Origin: SZUA-320 sp963707875
Lineage (GTDB): Bacteria; Gemmatimonadota; Gemmatimonadetes; Gemmatimonadales; GWC2-71-9
Direction: 5' to 3'
Length of the DNA: 64,000 nt
Assembly (NCBI GenBank): GCA_963707875.1
Contig: CAVPRU010000001.1
Location: 496,001-560,000 of the forward strand
The notes beneath the pieces were generated by a model. It saw only the letters and a program-made list of their open reading frames with translations, was not told the origin of the DNA and made no database searches. A program made the position numbers and the translations under genes. Position 1 is the first letter of the stretch, and each line of letters opens with the position of its first letter. Below, piece by piece: positions 53,193 to 62,136 of this stretch.

Positions 53193-54202
53193 CGACCAAC
53201 ACCAGGAACCAATCCCGGCAGGTCACCCGCACCGCCGAGGCCGAGCAGCGGAGTGAGCACCTCCGGCAGATGCTGCTGATCCGGCTCTTCGAGGAGCGGG
53301 CCGGGGAGATGTACAGCCTCGGCAAGATCGGCGGGTTCTGCCATCTGTACATCGGTCAGGAGGCGGTCGCGGTGGGCAGCATCGCGCCCCTCAACGCCGG
53401 TGATTACGTCATCAGCGCCTACCGGGAACATGGTCAGGCGCTGGCCCGCGGGATGTCCGCCCGGGAGGTCATGGCGGAACTGTTCGGCAAGGCCACCGGA
53501 TGCTCCAAGGGGAAGGGCGGGTCGATGCACCTGTTCAACCTGGAGCGCGGATTCCTGGGCGGCCACGGGATCGTGGGAGGCCAGATTGCCCTGGCCGCCG
53601 GTGTGGCCTTTGCCTGCAAGTACCGGGAGAACCGCCAGGTGGTGGCGTGCTACTTCGGCGAGGCCGCCGTGAACATCGGAACCTTCCACGAGGCCCTCAA
53701 CATGGCGTCGCTGTGGAAACTGCCGGCGATCTTCATCTGTGAGAACAACGGCTACGGGATGGGCACCGCCTTGGCCCGGGCCAGTGCCAAGCTCGACCTG
53801 GCCCACCGGGCCTATTCCTACGAGATGGATTGCGGCATCGTGGACGGTCAGGATGTCCTGGCGGTTCGCGCCGCGATGGAGGAAGCCGTGACTCGGGCCC
53901 GGGAAGAGTCGAAGCCGACCCTGCTCGAGGTCCGGACCTATCGCTACGTCGGGCACTCGATGTCGGACGCGGCGCACGGGACCTACCGCACCAAGGAAGA
54001 GGTCGAGGAGTACCGGCAGCGGGATCCGATCGCGCTGCTCAAGGCCCTCATGATCAAGGAGGGTCAGCTCGATCAGGATCGCTACACTGCCCTGGAGGCG
54101 ACCCTCCGGGCAGAGGTGGACGATGCGGTCACCTTTGCGGAGGAGTCGCCCGACCCGGATCCGGGCGAGTTGTGGACCGATGTCTATGCCGAGGAGGGCT
54201 GA
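53189..54202 (+). CDS. pdhA: Pyruvate dehydrogenase E1 alpha subunit
   Basis: A 337-residue E1 alpha protein that, with PdhB, uses thiamine diphosphate to decarboxylate pyruvate and reductively acetylate E2. Landmarks: IGQEAVAVG, SAYREHG, KGKGGSMHLF and CENNGYGMGTAL. The diphosphate motif, usually GDG, reads GEA (residues 157-159, bases 53657-53665), with the Asn-Asn end normal at 186-187. Asp to Glu could still bind magnesium. The C-terminal YRYVGHSMSDAA loop is intact. ATGA overlap with lipA. Confidence 0.93.
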   Translation: MTTNTRNQSRQVTRTAEAEQRSEHLRQMLLIRLFEERAGEMYSLGKIGGFCHLYIGQEAVAVGSIAPLNAGDYVISAYREHGQALARGMSAREVMAELFGKATGCSKGKGGSMHLFNLERGFLGGHGIVGGQIALAAGVAFACKYRENRQVVACYFGEAAVNIGTFHEALNMASLWKLPAIFICENNGYGMGTALARASAKLDLAHRAYSYEMDCGIVDGQDVLAVRAAMEEAVTRAREESKPTLLEVRTYRYVGHSMSDAAHGTYRTKEEVEEYRQRDPIALLKALMIKEGQLDQDRYTALEATLRAEVDDAVTFAEESPDPDPGELWTDVYAEEG

Positions 54203-54205
54203 GGC

Positions 54206-55186
54206 ATGGCGACGGTGACCTATCGCGAGGCCCTCAATCAGGCGCTCCGGGAGGAGCTCCAGCGCGATCCCGACGTCTTCCTCATGGGTGAGGAGGTGGC
54301 GGAGTACGACGGCGCCTACAAGGTGAGCCGGGGGCTCCACAAGGAATTCGGCTCCCGACGGATCATCGACACCCCGATCGCCGAGCTGGGCTTCGCCGGG
54401 GTGGGGGTCGGGGCCGCCATGGTGGGGCTCCGCCCGGTGATCGAGTTCATGACCTGGAACTTTGCCCTGCTGGCGATCGACCAGATCGTCAATTCGGCGG
54501 CCAAGCTGCGCTACATGTCCGGCGGACAGATCGGCTGTCCGATCGTGTTTCGGGGTCCCGGCGGCTCGGCCCTGCAGCTCGGCGCCCAGCACTCCCAGTC
54601 GTTCGAGTCCTACTACGCCCATGTCCCCGGGCTGAAGGTCCTGGCGCCGGGCACCCCGGCCGACGCCAAGGGGCTCCTCAAGGCGGCGATCCGGGATGAC
54701 AATCCGGTGGTGTTCATCGAGGGCGAAATGCTCTACAACACCAAGGGAGAAGTCCCGGACGGGGAGCACCTCACCCCGATCGGTCAGGCCGAGATCAAGC
54801 GGTCGGGGACCGACGTGACGCTGGTGTGCTACTCGAAGACCGTGCTGACCGCGCTGAAGGCCGCCGACACCCTGGCCGAGGAGGGCATCTCGGCCGAGGT
54901 GGTGGACCTCCGCACGATCCGGCCGCTGGACTCTGCGACCATTCTCGAATCGGTAGCCCGAACCAACCGTTGCGTGGTCCTGGAGGAGGGCTGGTCCTTC
55001 GCCGGAGTCGGCGCCCAGGTGGTGGACGTGATTCAGCGGGATGCCTTCGAGCTGCTCGACGCGCCGGTGCTCCGGGTCACCGGGGCCGACGTTCCCATGC
55101 CCTATAACAAGCACCTCGAAAAGGCCGCCAAGGTGGATCCCGCCAAGGCAGTGGCAGCGGCCAAACGAGTGCTCTACCTCGAATAG
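54206..55186 (+). CDS. pdhB: Pyruvate dehydrogenase E1 beta subunit
   Basis: A 326-residue transketolase-like subunit of the branched-chain/pyruvate dehydrogenase type. Motifs: the start TYREALNQALREEL with MGEEVAEYDGAYKVS, the central FMTWNFALLAIDQIVNSAAK, and HSQSFESYYAHVPGLKVL, which holds the thiamine-diphosphate His. C-terminal VVLEEGWSFAGVGAQV is typical. It starts four bases after pdhA and ends three bases before pdhC, so all are one operon. Confidence 0.95.
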   Translation: MATVTYREALNQALREELQRDPDVFLMGEEVAEYDGAYKVSRGLHKEFGSRRIIDTPIAELGFAGVGVGAAMVGLRPVIEFMTWNFALLAIDQIVNSAAKLRYMSGGQIGCPIVFRGPGGSALQLGAQHSQSFESYYAHVPGLKVLAPGTPADAKGLLKAAIRDDNPVVFIEGEMLYNTKGEVPDGEHLTPIGQAEIKRSGTDVTLVCYSKTVLTALKAADTLAEEGISAEVVDLRTIRPLDSATILESVARTNRCVVLEEGWSFAGVGAQVVDVIQRDAFELLDAPVLRVTGADVPMPYNKHLEKAAKVDPAKAVAAAKRVLYLE

Positions 55187-55189
55187 CCG

Positions 55190-56398
55190 ATGGCAACCAA
55201 GGTGCTGATGGAGGCCCTCTCCCCGACGATGGAGGAGGGTCGCCTGGTCGAATGGAAGAAGGCGGAGGGGGATCCGGTCGCTGCCGGCGATGTGCTGGCG
55301 GAGGTGGAGACCGACAAGGCCGTCATGGAGCTGGTGGCCCGGGCCGGCGGCGTGCTGCTCAAGCAGAGCATCCCGGCCGGCACTACGGTACCGGTGACCT
55401 CCACGATCGGCTGGATCGGTGAGCCGGGAGAGGCGATCCCGACCGACGGCGCCACCCCGCCCGCCAAGGCGCCGGCTCGGCCGCTGGCCCCTGCTGCCTC
55501 CGCCACGCCGGCGGCAGCAACGGCGGCCTCAATCGCGCCGCAGTCCGCCGGGCGGATCAAGGCCTCTCCACTGGCCCGTCGGATGGCCCGCGAGCAGGGA
55601 CTCGATCTGGCGGTGGTGAGTGGCTCCGGTCCCGAGGGCCGGATCGTCAAGCGGGATGTCGAAGCCGCCCGGACGACGGGGCCGGCGATCCCGTCGTATG
55701 CCTTCGCCGGGACGGGGTACCGGGACGAGCCGCTGAGCCAGATCCGGAAGACGATTGCCCGCCGGCTGGCCCAGTCGCTGGGCCCGATCCCGACGTTCTA
55801 CCTCACGACCGAGGTGGACATGGAGCGGGCCGCCGAGGCGCGGGATGCCCTCAAGGCCGAGTTCGGCGAGGCCGGTCGAGTGTCGTTCAACGATCTGGTG
55901 ATCAAGGCGGTGGCCACCGCCCTCCGACAGCATCCGGCCTGCAACGCCTGGTGGCAGGATGACCACATCCGCTACTGGAACGAGGTGCACATCGGGATGG
56001 CCGTGGCGATTCCCGACGGGCTGATCACGCCGGTGCTGCGACACGCCGACCGGAAGCCCCTCCGCGTCCTGGGCGCCGAGTCGCGGGACCTGGCCCAGCG
56101 GGGCCGGGACCGGCGGCTGACCCCCGAGGAATACACCGGGAGTACCTTCTCGGTTTCGAACCTGGGGATGCTCGACATCGATGAATTCACCGCCATCATC
56201 AACCCGCCGGAGGCGGGGATCATCGCGGTCGGCCGGATCGCCGAGACCCCGGTGGTGCACCAGGGCCAGGTGGTCGTCCGCCGCCGGATGCGGCTCACGA
56301 TGTCGTGCGATCACCGGGTGATCGACGGCGCCACCGGCGCTGAGTTCCTCCGCACCGTCAAGCGGATGCTGGAAAACCCGCTGGCCCTGGTTCTCTAG
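55190..56398 (+). CDS. pdhC: Pyruvate dehydrogenase E2 (dihydrolipoamide acetyltransferase)
   Basis: A 402-residue E2 with a single lipoyl domain (Lys43 in VETDKAVMEL), an Ala/Pro linker (about residues 85-118), a peripheral-subunit-binding domain (about 123-158, ASPLARRMAREQGLDL) and a catalytic domain with the active His375 in MSCDHRVIDGATGAEF. The E2 core scaffolds E1 and E3 and passes acetyl to CoA. The lipoyl group is made by LipA and LipB encoded in the same operon. Confidence 0.96.
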   Translation: MATKVLMEALSPTMEEGRLVEWKKAEGDPVAAGDVLAEVETDKAVMELVARAGGVLLKQSIPAGTTVPVTSTIGWIGEPGEAIPTDGATPPAKAPARPLAPAASATPAAATAASIAPQSAGRIKASPLARRMAREQGLDLAVVSGSGPEGRIVKRDVEAARTTGPAIPSYAFAGTGYRDEPLSQIRKTIARRLAQSLGPIPTFYLTTEVDMERAAEARDALKAEFGEAGRVSFNDLVIKAVATALRQHPACNAWWQDDHIRYWNEVHIGMAVAIPDGLITPVLRHADRKPLRVLGAESRDLAQRGRDRRLTPEEYTGSTFSVSNLGMLDIDEFTAIINPPEAGIIAVGRIAETPVVHQGQVVVRRRMRLTMSCDHRVIDGATGAEFLRTVKRMLENPLALVL

Positions 56399-56437
56399 GC
56401 CGGCCGCCCCAACCGATTCAACCGGAGGACGGATTCC

Positions 56438-57832
56438 GTGGCTGCTTTCGATCTCATCGTGCTCGGCGGAGGACCCGCCGGTTACGTCTGCGCCATTCGC
56501 GCCGCCCAGCTCGGCCTCGCCACCGCGGTGGTCGAGAAGGAGAAACTGGGCGGCGTGTGTGTCAATATCGGCTGCATTCCCACCAAGGCGCTGCTGCACA
56601 GTGCCCGGGTCGCCAACCTGGTACAGCACGAACTGACCGGCCTCGGGGTGACGGTGGAGGGGGTTGCCACCGACTACGGCCAGGCGATGAAACGCTCGAG
56701 GAAGGTCTCCGAGCAGAACTCGAAGGGTGTCGAGTTCCTGATGAAGAAGCACAAGGTGACGGTGATCAAGGGGATCGGCGCCCTGGTGCCGGGCAAGAAG
56801 GTCAAGGTGGGCAACGAGGTGCACGAAGCCCGGAAGGCTGTCGTCATCGCCACCGGATCCCGGGTCAAGGGCCTCCCCCAGATCGGGCTCGAGATCAACA
56901 AGACCACCGTGATCAGCAGTGACGAGGCGCTCTTCCTGGAGCGGACCCCGGGCACCATGGCCATCGTGGGCGCCGGGGCGGTGGGCTGCGAGTTCGCGGA
57001 CATCTTCAACGCCTTCGGGTGTGCCGTGACCCTGATCGAGGCGATGCCCCGGATCCTGCCCTTTGAGGATGCCGAGTCCTCGGAGGCCGTGGCCAGGAGC
57101 TTCGCGAAGCGGAAGATCCAGGTCCTGGCCGGCGCCAAGGTGCTGAAGGCTGCCGTGGGGCCCACCGGGGTCACCCTCGAGATCGAGGCGGGCGGCAAGT
57201 CGCAGATGATCGAGGTCGAGAAGGTGCTGATGGCCGCCGGGCGGGCGGTCAACACCGAGCAGATGGGCTTCCAGGAGTGCGGCGTCGAGCTGACCCCCCA
57301 GGGGTTTGTGAAGGTGGCGCCGGGGACCCTGGAGACCACCGCCAAGGGCATCTACTGCATCGGCGATGTGGCCGGCCCCCCGATGCTGGCTCACAAGGGG
57401 AGCCGGGAGGGGGTCGTCGTGGCAGAACGGATCGCCGGTCAGCACCCCCATTCAATCCGATACGACAACGTGCCGAGCGTCACCTACTGCCATCCGGAGG
57501 TGGCCAGCATCGGGCTCACCGAAGACCAGTGCAAAGAACAGAAGCTCGGCTATCAGGTCGGGAAGTTCCCGTTCAGCGCCAATGGCCGGGCCCGGGCCAC
57601 CAACGAGACCGAGGGGTTCGTCAAGATCATTCGCGACACCAAGTACGGGGAGATCCTCGGGGCCCACATCGTCGGGGGGCACGCCTCGGAGATGATCCAT
57701 GAGCTGGCGGTGGCCCGGGAAAATGAGTACACCGTCGAGGAAGTGGATCTGGCGATCCATGCCCATCCGACCCTGTCCGAGGCCGTGGCCGAAGCATGCC
57801 TCGACTCGATGGGCCGGGTGATGCATACCTGA
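56438..57832 (+). CDS. lpd: Dihydrolipoamide dehydrogenase
   Basis: A 464-residue E3 flavoprotein. FAD loop LGGGPAGYVCAIRAAQ (residues 9-24), redox pair Cys41/Cys46 in GGVCVNIGCIPTK, NAD loop VGAGAVGCEFADIF, second FAD site at YCIGDVAG, and the catalytic His-Glu in AHPTLSEA near the end. It regenerates oxidised lipoyl for pyruvate dehydrogenase and can serve GcvH. GTG start after a GGAGGA site. It is followed one base later by the membrane-protein gene. Confidence 0.97.
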   Translation: MAAFDLIVLGGGPAGYVCAIRAAQLGLATAVVEKEKLGGVCVNIGCIPTKALLHSARVANLVQHELTGLGVTVEGVATDYGQAMKRSRKVSEQNSKGVEFLMKKHKVTVIKGIGALVPGKKVKVGNEVHEARKAVVIATGSRVKGLPQIGLEINKTTVISSDEALFLERTPGTMAIVGAGAVGCEFADIFNAFGCAVTLIEAMPRILPFEDAESSEAVARSFAKRKIQVLAGAKVLKAAVGPTGVTLEIEAGGKSQMIEVEKVLMAAGRAVNTEQMGFQECGVELTPQGFVKVAPGTLETTAKGIYCIGDVAGPPMLAHKGSREGVVVAERIAGQHPHSIRYDNVPSVTYCHPEVASIGLTEDQCKEQKLGYQVGKFPFSANGRARATNETEGFVKIIRDTKYGEILGAHIVGGHASEMIHELAVARENEYTVEEVDLAIHAHPTLSEAVAEACLDSMGRVMHT

Positions 57833-57833
57833 C

Positions 57834-58295
57834 GTGACGGACCAGTCCTCCCACTCACCCCACCCGCTCGGGGCCGGCGCGCCGGACAAGGATTACGTCG
57901 GGCTTGCGGTGGCCGGGATGACCTCGGGTATCTCCAGCGGCACCGCCCTGATCGCCACCACGCTGTGGGCGGTCCGCTCCCTGATGGTTGGCGCGGCACC
58001 CTCCACCACCCCCGACCTGAGCTCCCCGGCCGCCAACCTTCTGCTGACGGGGACTCTGGCGGGCATTCTGCTGGCCGCCGTGGTGACCTGGCGATTCCTG
58101 GCCCCGGTGGGCTCGACCTACCGACAGGGGGGTCTGAGCATGGTGGCGGCCTTTGCCACCGTGGTGGTGTCGATCATCGCCATGCCGGTGGACCTGCTGA
58201 TCGGTCGCTGGGGGGTCCTCGGACTGGCCGCGCTGTCTGCCCTGCTGGCCTGGCGGCTCGCCCGACGCGCCCGGCGCCTGGCGCTCGAGGCATGA
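57834..58295 (+). CDS. Membrane protein of unknown function between lpd and lipB
   Basis: A 153-residue protein with a polar N-terminus (about 25 residues), then three to four membrane helices (VGLAVAGMTSGISSGTALIA, LLLTGTLAGILLAAVVTWRF, LSMVAAFATVVVSIIAMPVD, GVLGLAALSALLAWRLA) and a basic C-terminus. No family is recognised. GTG start one base after lpd; it overlaps lipB by four bases (ATGA). Translation of both sides is coupled, so it is part of the pyruvate-dehydrogenase/lipoate operon. A redox or carrier role is conceivable but not supported. Confidence 0.7.
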   Translation: MTDQSSHSPHPLGAGAPDKDYVGLAVAGMTSGISSGTALIATTLWAVRSLMVGAAPSTTPDLSSPAANLLLTGTLAGILLAAVVTWRFLAPVGSTYRQGGLSMVAAFATVVVSIIAMPVDLLIGRWGVLGLAALSALLAWRLARRARRLALEA

Positions 58296-59044
58296 GCCTG
58301 CTTCCCCTCGGAGTGGTCGAACTCGGGCAGCGACCCTATGGGCCGGTGCTGGAGCTCCAGCGGGACCTGGTGCAAGCCCGGATCACGGGAACCCTGGATC
58401 GCGACCTGTTGCTGCTGGTCGAACACCCGCCGGTGGTGACCTTTGGACGAGGGACCCGGTCCACCAGCGTTCCGCTGCCAACGGAAGTGCTGGAGGCCCG
58501 TGGCTACCAAGTCGCGGACGTCGAGCGCGGGGGCGACGTCACCGTCCACGCGCCTGGTCAGGTGGTGGGCTATCCGATCCTGGACCTGACGACGCACCAC
58601 CCAGACCTCCACTGGTATCTCCGTTCCCTGGAAGAGGTCCTGATCGTGACCCTCGGTGGCCTTGGCCTCGACGCCAGGCGACGGGAAGGGTTGACGGGGG
58701 TGTGGGTGGAGGACCGGAAAATCGCCAGCATCGGGGTCCATGTGAAGCGCTGGGTCACTTTGCACGGGTTCGCCCTCAACGTGACGACCAATCTGGCGCT
58801 GTTCGATGTGGTAGTGCCCTGCGGAATTCCCGGGGTGGTGATGACCAGCGTGGCCCGGGAGCTGGAGGCACCCGCCCATCGTCCCGGAACCCCCGAGCCG
58901 CCCACGGCCCTCTGGTCCCGCACGGTGACAGGATTGGTGGCCGCTTTCGGGGCGGTCTTTTCCCGCTATCCCGAGGCACTACCTCCTGATTCGCTTCCGG
59001 TCAACCCGGCAATTGTGACTGCGGCAAATCCGATGGGTGGCTGA
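58292..59044 (+). CDS. lipB: Octanoyltransferase
   Basis: A 250-residue LipB that transfers octanoyl from ACP to lipoyl domains, the step before LipA. Catalytic residues are Lys143 (RKIASIGVHVK) and Cys177 (VPCGIPGVVMTS); VERGGDVTVHAPGQVVGYPILDL and HGFALNV complete the active site. Its pairing with lipA around the pdh genes makes this a self-contained lipoate unit. The start overlaps the membrane-protein gene by four bases. Confidence 0.96.
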   Translation: MSLLPLGVVELGQRPYGPVLELQRDLVQARITGTLDRDLLLLVEHPPVVTFGRGTRSTSVPLPTEVLEARGYQVADVERGGDVTVHAPGQVVGYPILDLTTHHPDLHWYLRSLEEVLIVTLGGLGLDARRREGLTGVWVEDRKIASIGVHVKRWVTLHGFALNVTTNLALFDVVVPCGIPGVVMTSVARELEAPAHRPGTPEPPTALWSRTVTGLVAAFGAVFSRYPEALPPDSLPVNPAIVTAANPMGG

Positions 59045-59071
59045 CCCCCGCAATCCAGTTATCATTTGGTC

Positions 59072-59623
59072 ATGACCGGGACCGCCGATCACAACCGACT
59101 CTCAACCCAGGCCGACGCCCTCGTCGGTGACATTCTGAATGCGGCGTCGAGTTGGGCCCGGGAAGTTCCGACCGAGTTGACTCTCCCGATTCGCGCGGTG
59201 TGCGTCCGCCTTGCGGAGATGGTCGCGGACCAACGGCACTACCTCGCTCCCCTCCCGGAACCCCAGGAAAGCGAACGCCAGCAGGTCCTGACCATGGTGG
59301 CGGAACGGCTCCGGTCTCCCGCCGTGGTGCAGGGCATCGCTCAGCACCTGGAACAGCTGGCGCAGCGCGAACTTCGGGTCACGGGGTCGTGGGCCCTGGC
59401 GACCAACTCGCAGGCCGAGTGGATCACCACCGCGATCCAGTACCTGGAAGAGTGCTGCGGAGAGCTGGAGGAAAGTGTCCAGCCGGATGCCTACTGGGGC
59501 GACGACGTGGTGGGCGGGATCGTGGTCTCGGTCAAGGCGATCATCGGCACCGACGACCTCCACGCCCGGACCGAATCGCAGTATGCCGGGGGCCGACGGC
59601 CCCCGGTCGACCCCGAGGGCTAA
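59072..59623 (+). CDS. Unrecognised soluble protein
   Basis: A 183-residue mostly helical protein with no signal or membrane segment. The first 110 residues are amphipathic helices (STQADALVGDILNAAS, then LPEPQESERQQVLTMVAERL), and the C-terminal part is acidic (EECCGELEESVQPDAYWGDD). No family is recognised. A TATCAT element (59060-59065) is six bases before ATG 59072, and no ribosome site is seen, so the transcript may be leaderless. It converges with the M20 peptidase, overlapping by four bases. Confidence 0.6.
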   Translation: MTGTADHNRLSTQADALVGDILNAASSWAREVPTELTLPIRAVCVRLAEMVADQRHYLAPLPEPQESERQQVLTMVAERLRSPAVVQGIAQHLEQLAQRELRVTGSWALATNSQAEWITTAIQYLEECCGELEESVQPDAYWGDDVVGGIVVSVKAIIGTDDLHARTESQYAGGRRPPVDPEG

Positions 59624-60990
59624 CCCCGCCCCTTCGCCGCAAAGATCTCCAGAAACCGCCCGAAAATCTCGACCCCATCCCACAACTGCTGGAGGTCGAG
59701 TTTTTCATTGGGAGAGTGCAAGCCATCATCCGGCAGCCCGATGCCGGTCAGCAGCACCGGGGCCCCACCTGCCGCCAGCAGCGGGATGACCGGGATCGAC
59801 CCGCCGGCCCGAATAGCCACAGTCTTGCGGCCGACGACGGCCTCGAACGCCTGGTCCAGCAGCTTGAAGGCCGGGTGCGAAACCTCCACCTGCACCGGAT
59901 CGCCACCGTGCAGCAGGCGCACCTCGACATCGGCCCACGGCGGCGTCAGGTCCTTCACGGCCCGATTCAACCACCGGCCGACCTTGGCATAGGACTGCCC
60001 GGGCACCAGCCGCAAACTGACCTTCGCCATGGCCTGCGCCGGGATCACCGTCTTGGCGCCATCGCCGACGAACCCACCCCGGACCCCGTGGATCTCGAAG
60101 GTCGGCAGCGCCCAGGTCCGCTCCATCACCGAATAGTCCTCGATACCGGTGAGGGCATGGCCGGTGATCTCCTCCTGGAGATAGGCCTCCTCATCGAAGG
60201 GAAGGCTCTTCCACCCCTTCCGCTCCGCCTTGGTGGGGCGTTCCACCACCTTGTAGAGCTTGGGGATCTTGATCCAGCCACGGTCGTCCTTGAGCTGGGA
60301 CAGCAACCGGGTCAGCGTCTCCAGCGCATTGGGCGCGACCCCGCCATAGGACCCCGAGTGCAGGTCCCGCTGCAGCGTCCGGACGTGAATCTCGGCATAG
60401 CACAACCCGCGAAGCGCGGTGTACACCGCCGGCCACCCGGGCGCGAAGTATGACATGTCGCACACCAGCACCGCATCGGCCCTGGTCCGCTCGGGCTCGC
60501 GCTTGAGCAGCTCCTCAATGACCGTGCCGCCACACTCCTCCTCGCCTTCGATCAGGAAGTTGACGTTCAGGGGCGGACGCCCCTTCTCATCCAGTACCGC
60601 CTCATAGGCCTTGAGCAGGCAGTAGACCTGACCCTTGTCGTCCACCGCCCCCCGGGCGTAGAGTCGGCCGTTGCGGACCGAAGGGGTAAAGGCCGGGGTC
60701 ACCCACTCGTCGAGCGGATCCGGCGGTTGGACATCGTAGTGCCCGTAGATCAGCAGGGTGGGTGCCCCGGGAATCCGCGAGCTCTCGGCCCAGACCACGG
60801 GGTGACCATCGCCCGGCAGCAGGGTGACCACCGGGCACCCCAGCTTCCGGAAATGGGCCACCAGCCATTCCGCGGCCGCCAGGCAGTCGGTGCTGTGCTC
60901 CGGCAGGGCACTGATGCTGGGAATCGACAGGAACTCGGTGAGCTCCGCGAGCATCCGATCCTGTTCACGCGTGGCGAAGGTATGGTCCAT
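59620..60990 (-). CDS. M20-family metallopeptidase (dipeptidase)
   Basis: A 456-residue M20/M28-type amino-acyl peptidase. Zinc ligands: LIYGHYDVQPPD (about residue 83), ARGAVDDKGQ (Asp), IEGEEECGG (catalytic Glu and ligand Glu), VCDMSYF, and a final GLHSPNEK His. The order and the size match the dipeptidase/carnosinase branch of M20. The ATG at 60990 is chosen because the upstream open frame overlaps the next gene and lacks similarity. It probably helps complete peptide use in the cytoplasm together with the two importers. Confidence 0.92.
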   Translation of the reverse strand: MDHTFATREQDRMLAELTEFLSIPSISALPEHSTDCLAAAEWLVAHFRKLGCPVVTLLPGDGHPVVWAESSRIPGAPTLLIYGHYDVQPPDPLDEWVTPAFTPSVRNGRLYARGAVDDKGQVYCLLKAYEAVLDEKGRPPLNVNFLIEGEEECGGTVIEELLKREPERTRADAVLVCDMSYFAPGWPAVYTALRGLCYAEIHVRTLQRDLHSGSYGGVAPNALETLTRLLSQLKDDRGWIKIPKLYKVVERPTKAERKGWKSLPFDEEAYLQEEITGHALTGIEDYSVMERTWALPTFEIHGVRGGFVGDGAKTVIPAQAMAKVSLRLVPGQSYAKVGRWLNRAVKDLTPPWADVEVRLLHGGDPVQVEVSHPAFKLLDQAFEAVVGRKTVAIRAGGSIPVIPLLAAGGAPVLLTGIGLPDDGLHSPNEKLDLQQLWDGVEIFGRFLEIFAAKGRG

Positions 60991-61054
60991 GAAGGCGTCG
61001 GGTGTTGAGAGGAAGAAGGACTCGGGAGTGGCATGGAGTAATGCCACCGTGGAC

Positions 61055-62119
61055 TCAGTCGCGCAACCCGGCCAGGCCCCGCTCCAGGCGGGCGAACGCC
61101 TCATCGCCCTCGGCGCCGGCCAGCAGATCCCGGAGGGCGGCCACCGACCCCCTGATCCCGTGGCCATGGCCGGCGTGCCAGGCGTCGAACCAGTCCAGGT
61201 GGGTCCGGTAGATCGTGATCCCGACCAGGCGCGCGTTGTTGATCGGCCCATCGGCCAGGTTGCCGATCCGGGTGGTCTGAAGTCGGGCCGCCACCGGCCC
61301 CGCCAGTTCGGACCGGGCCCATTGAGCGATCGCCAGGCGGCCCGCCGTGAGCGAATCCCCCTTCGGTCCGGGCCGGTAGAAGGTCTCGAGCCGGTCAGTC
61401 AGTTCCCGGTAGAAGGCGCCCATCACCTGTTCGTCCGCCAGCCGGGCACCCGCCCGGGCCGCCTTGGCGCTCTCGCCGCGGCGCCGGAAGAAATCCTCGG
61501 CGGCGCGGTACCCGACGTACTGGGCAAAGCTCTCGTTGAACGCGGTCGCGCTCTTGACATAGAGCGAATTGTGCGCGATTTCGTGGAACACGGTGGCCGC
61601 CAGCTCCACCGAATCGGTCGTCAGGGCGGTGGAGAGGAGCGGGTCCTCAAACCATCCCAGGGTCGAGAACGCGCCGGATGGACGGAGGTAGATGTCCAGC
61701 CCTTTCGCCGCGAGCTTGGCCGCTTCCCGCTCGGCCATTCCGGGATCGAAGAAGCCCTTGTAGGGGACTCGACCCACGATCGGGTACTTCCAGGTGTGCG
61801 GGCAGAGACAGTCCGTCGGCGAGGCCGACAGCACCAGGAGCAGGGTGTCCCGGCCGACGTCAGAGTAGCTGGTGTACGTTTCGCCGGCCTCGAGTCCGAG
61901 GGAGGCCGCGTGGGCCCGGGCGGCGAGCACCAGCTCGAGCAGGCCCCGGGTGCCGGGATCGGTGGCCGGATCGGTCACCATCGCTTCCAGCGACCGCCGG
62001 TTCTTCAGAATCTGGATCTCCTCCAGGCCGGCCCGGGACAGATACCGGACTTCTCTGCTGCCCAGGAGCGCCGCCCCGTACCCGACGAAGAGTCCGACGG
62101 CGGTCAAGAAGAGTCCCAT
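61055..62119 (-). CDS. Predicted aminopeptidase (PF10023-type)
   Basis: A 354-residue membrane-associated metalloprotein. One N-terminal helix (LFLTAVGLFVGYGAALLG) is followed by a zinc domain with HEIAHNSLY (about residues 179-187) and further acidic residues (AFNESFAQYVG) matching the predicted-aminopeptidase family. The YPIVGRVPYKGFF segment is a strong family mark. ATG 62119 is preferred, with GGAGG nine bases upstream; a GTG at 62140 overlapping the previous stop (GTGA) is an alternative. It is expressed with the PorV-like gene. Confidence 0.85.
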   Translation of the reverse strand: MGLFLTAVGLFVGYGAALLGSREVRYLSRAGLEEIQILKNRRSLEAMVTDPATDPGTRGLLELVLAARAHAASLGLEAGETYTSYSDVGRDTLLLVLSASPTDCLCPHTWKYPIVGRVPYKGFFDPGMAEREAAKLAAKGLDIYLRPSGAFSTLGWFEDPLLSTALTTDSVELAATVFHEIAHNSLYVKSATAFNESFAQYVGYRAAEDFFRRRGESAKAARAGARLADEQVMGAFYRELTDRLETFYRPGPKGDSLTAGRLAIAQWARSELAGPVAARLQTTRIGNLADGPINNARLVGITIYRTHLDWFDAWHAGHGHGIRGSVAALRDLLAGAEGDEAFARLERGLAGLRD

Positions 62120-62136
62120 CCGCACTCGCCTCCAGG

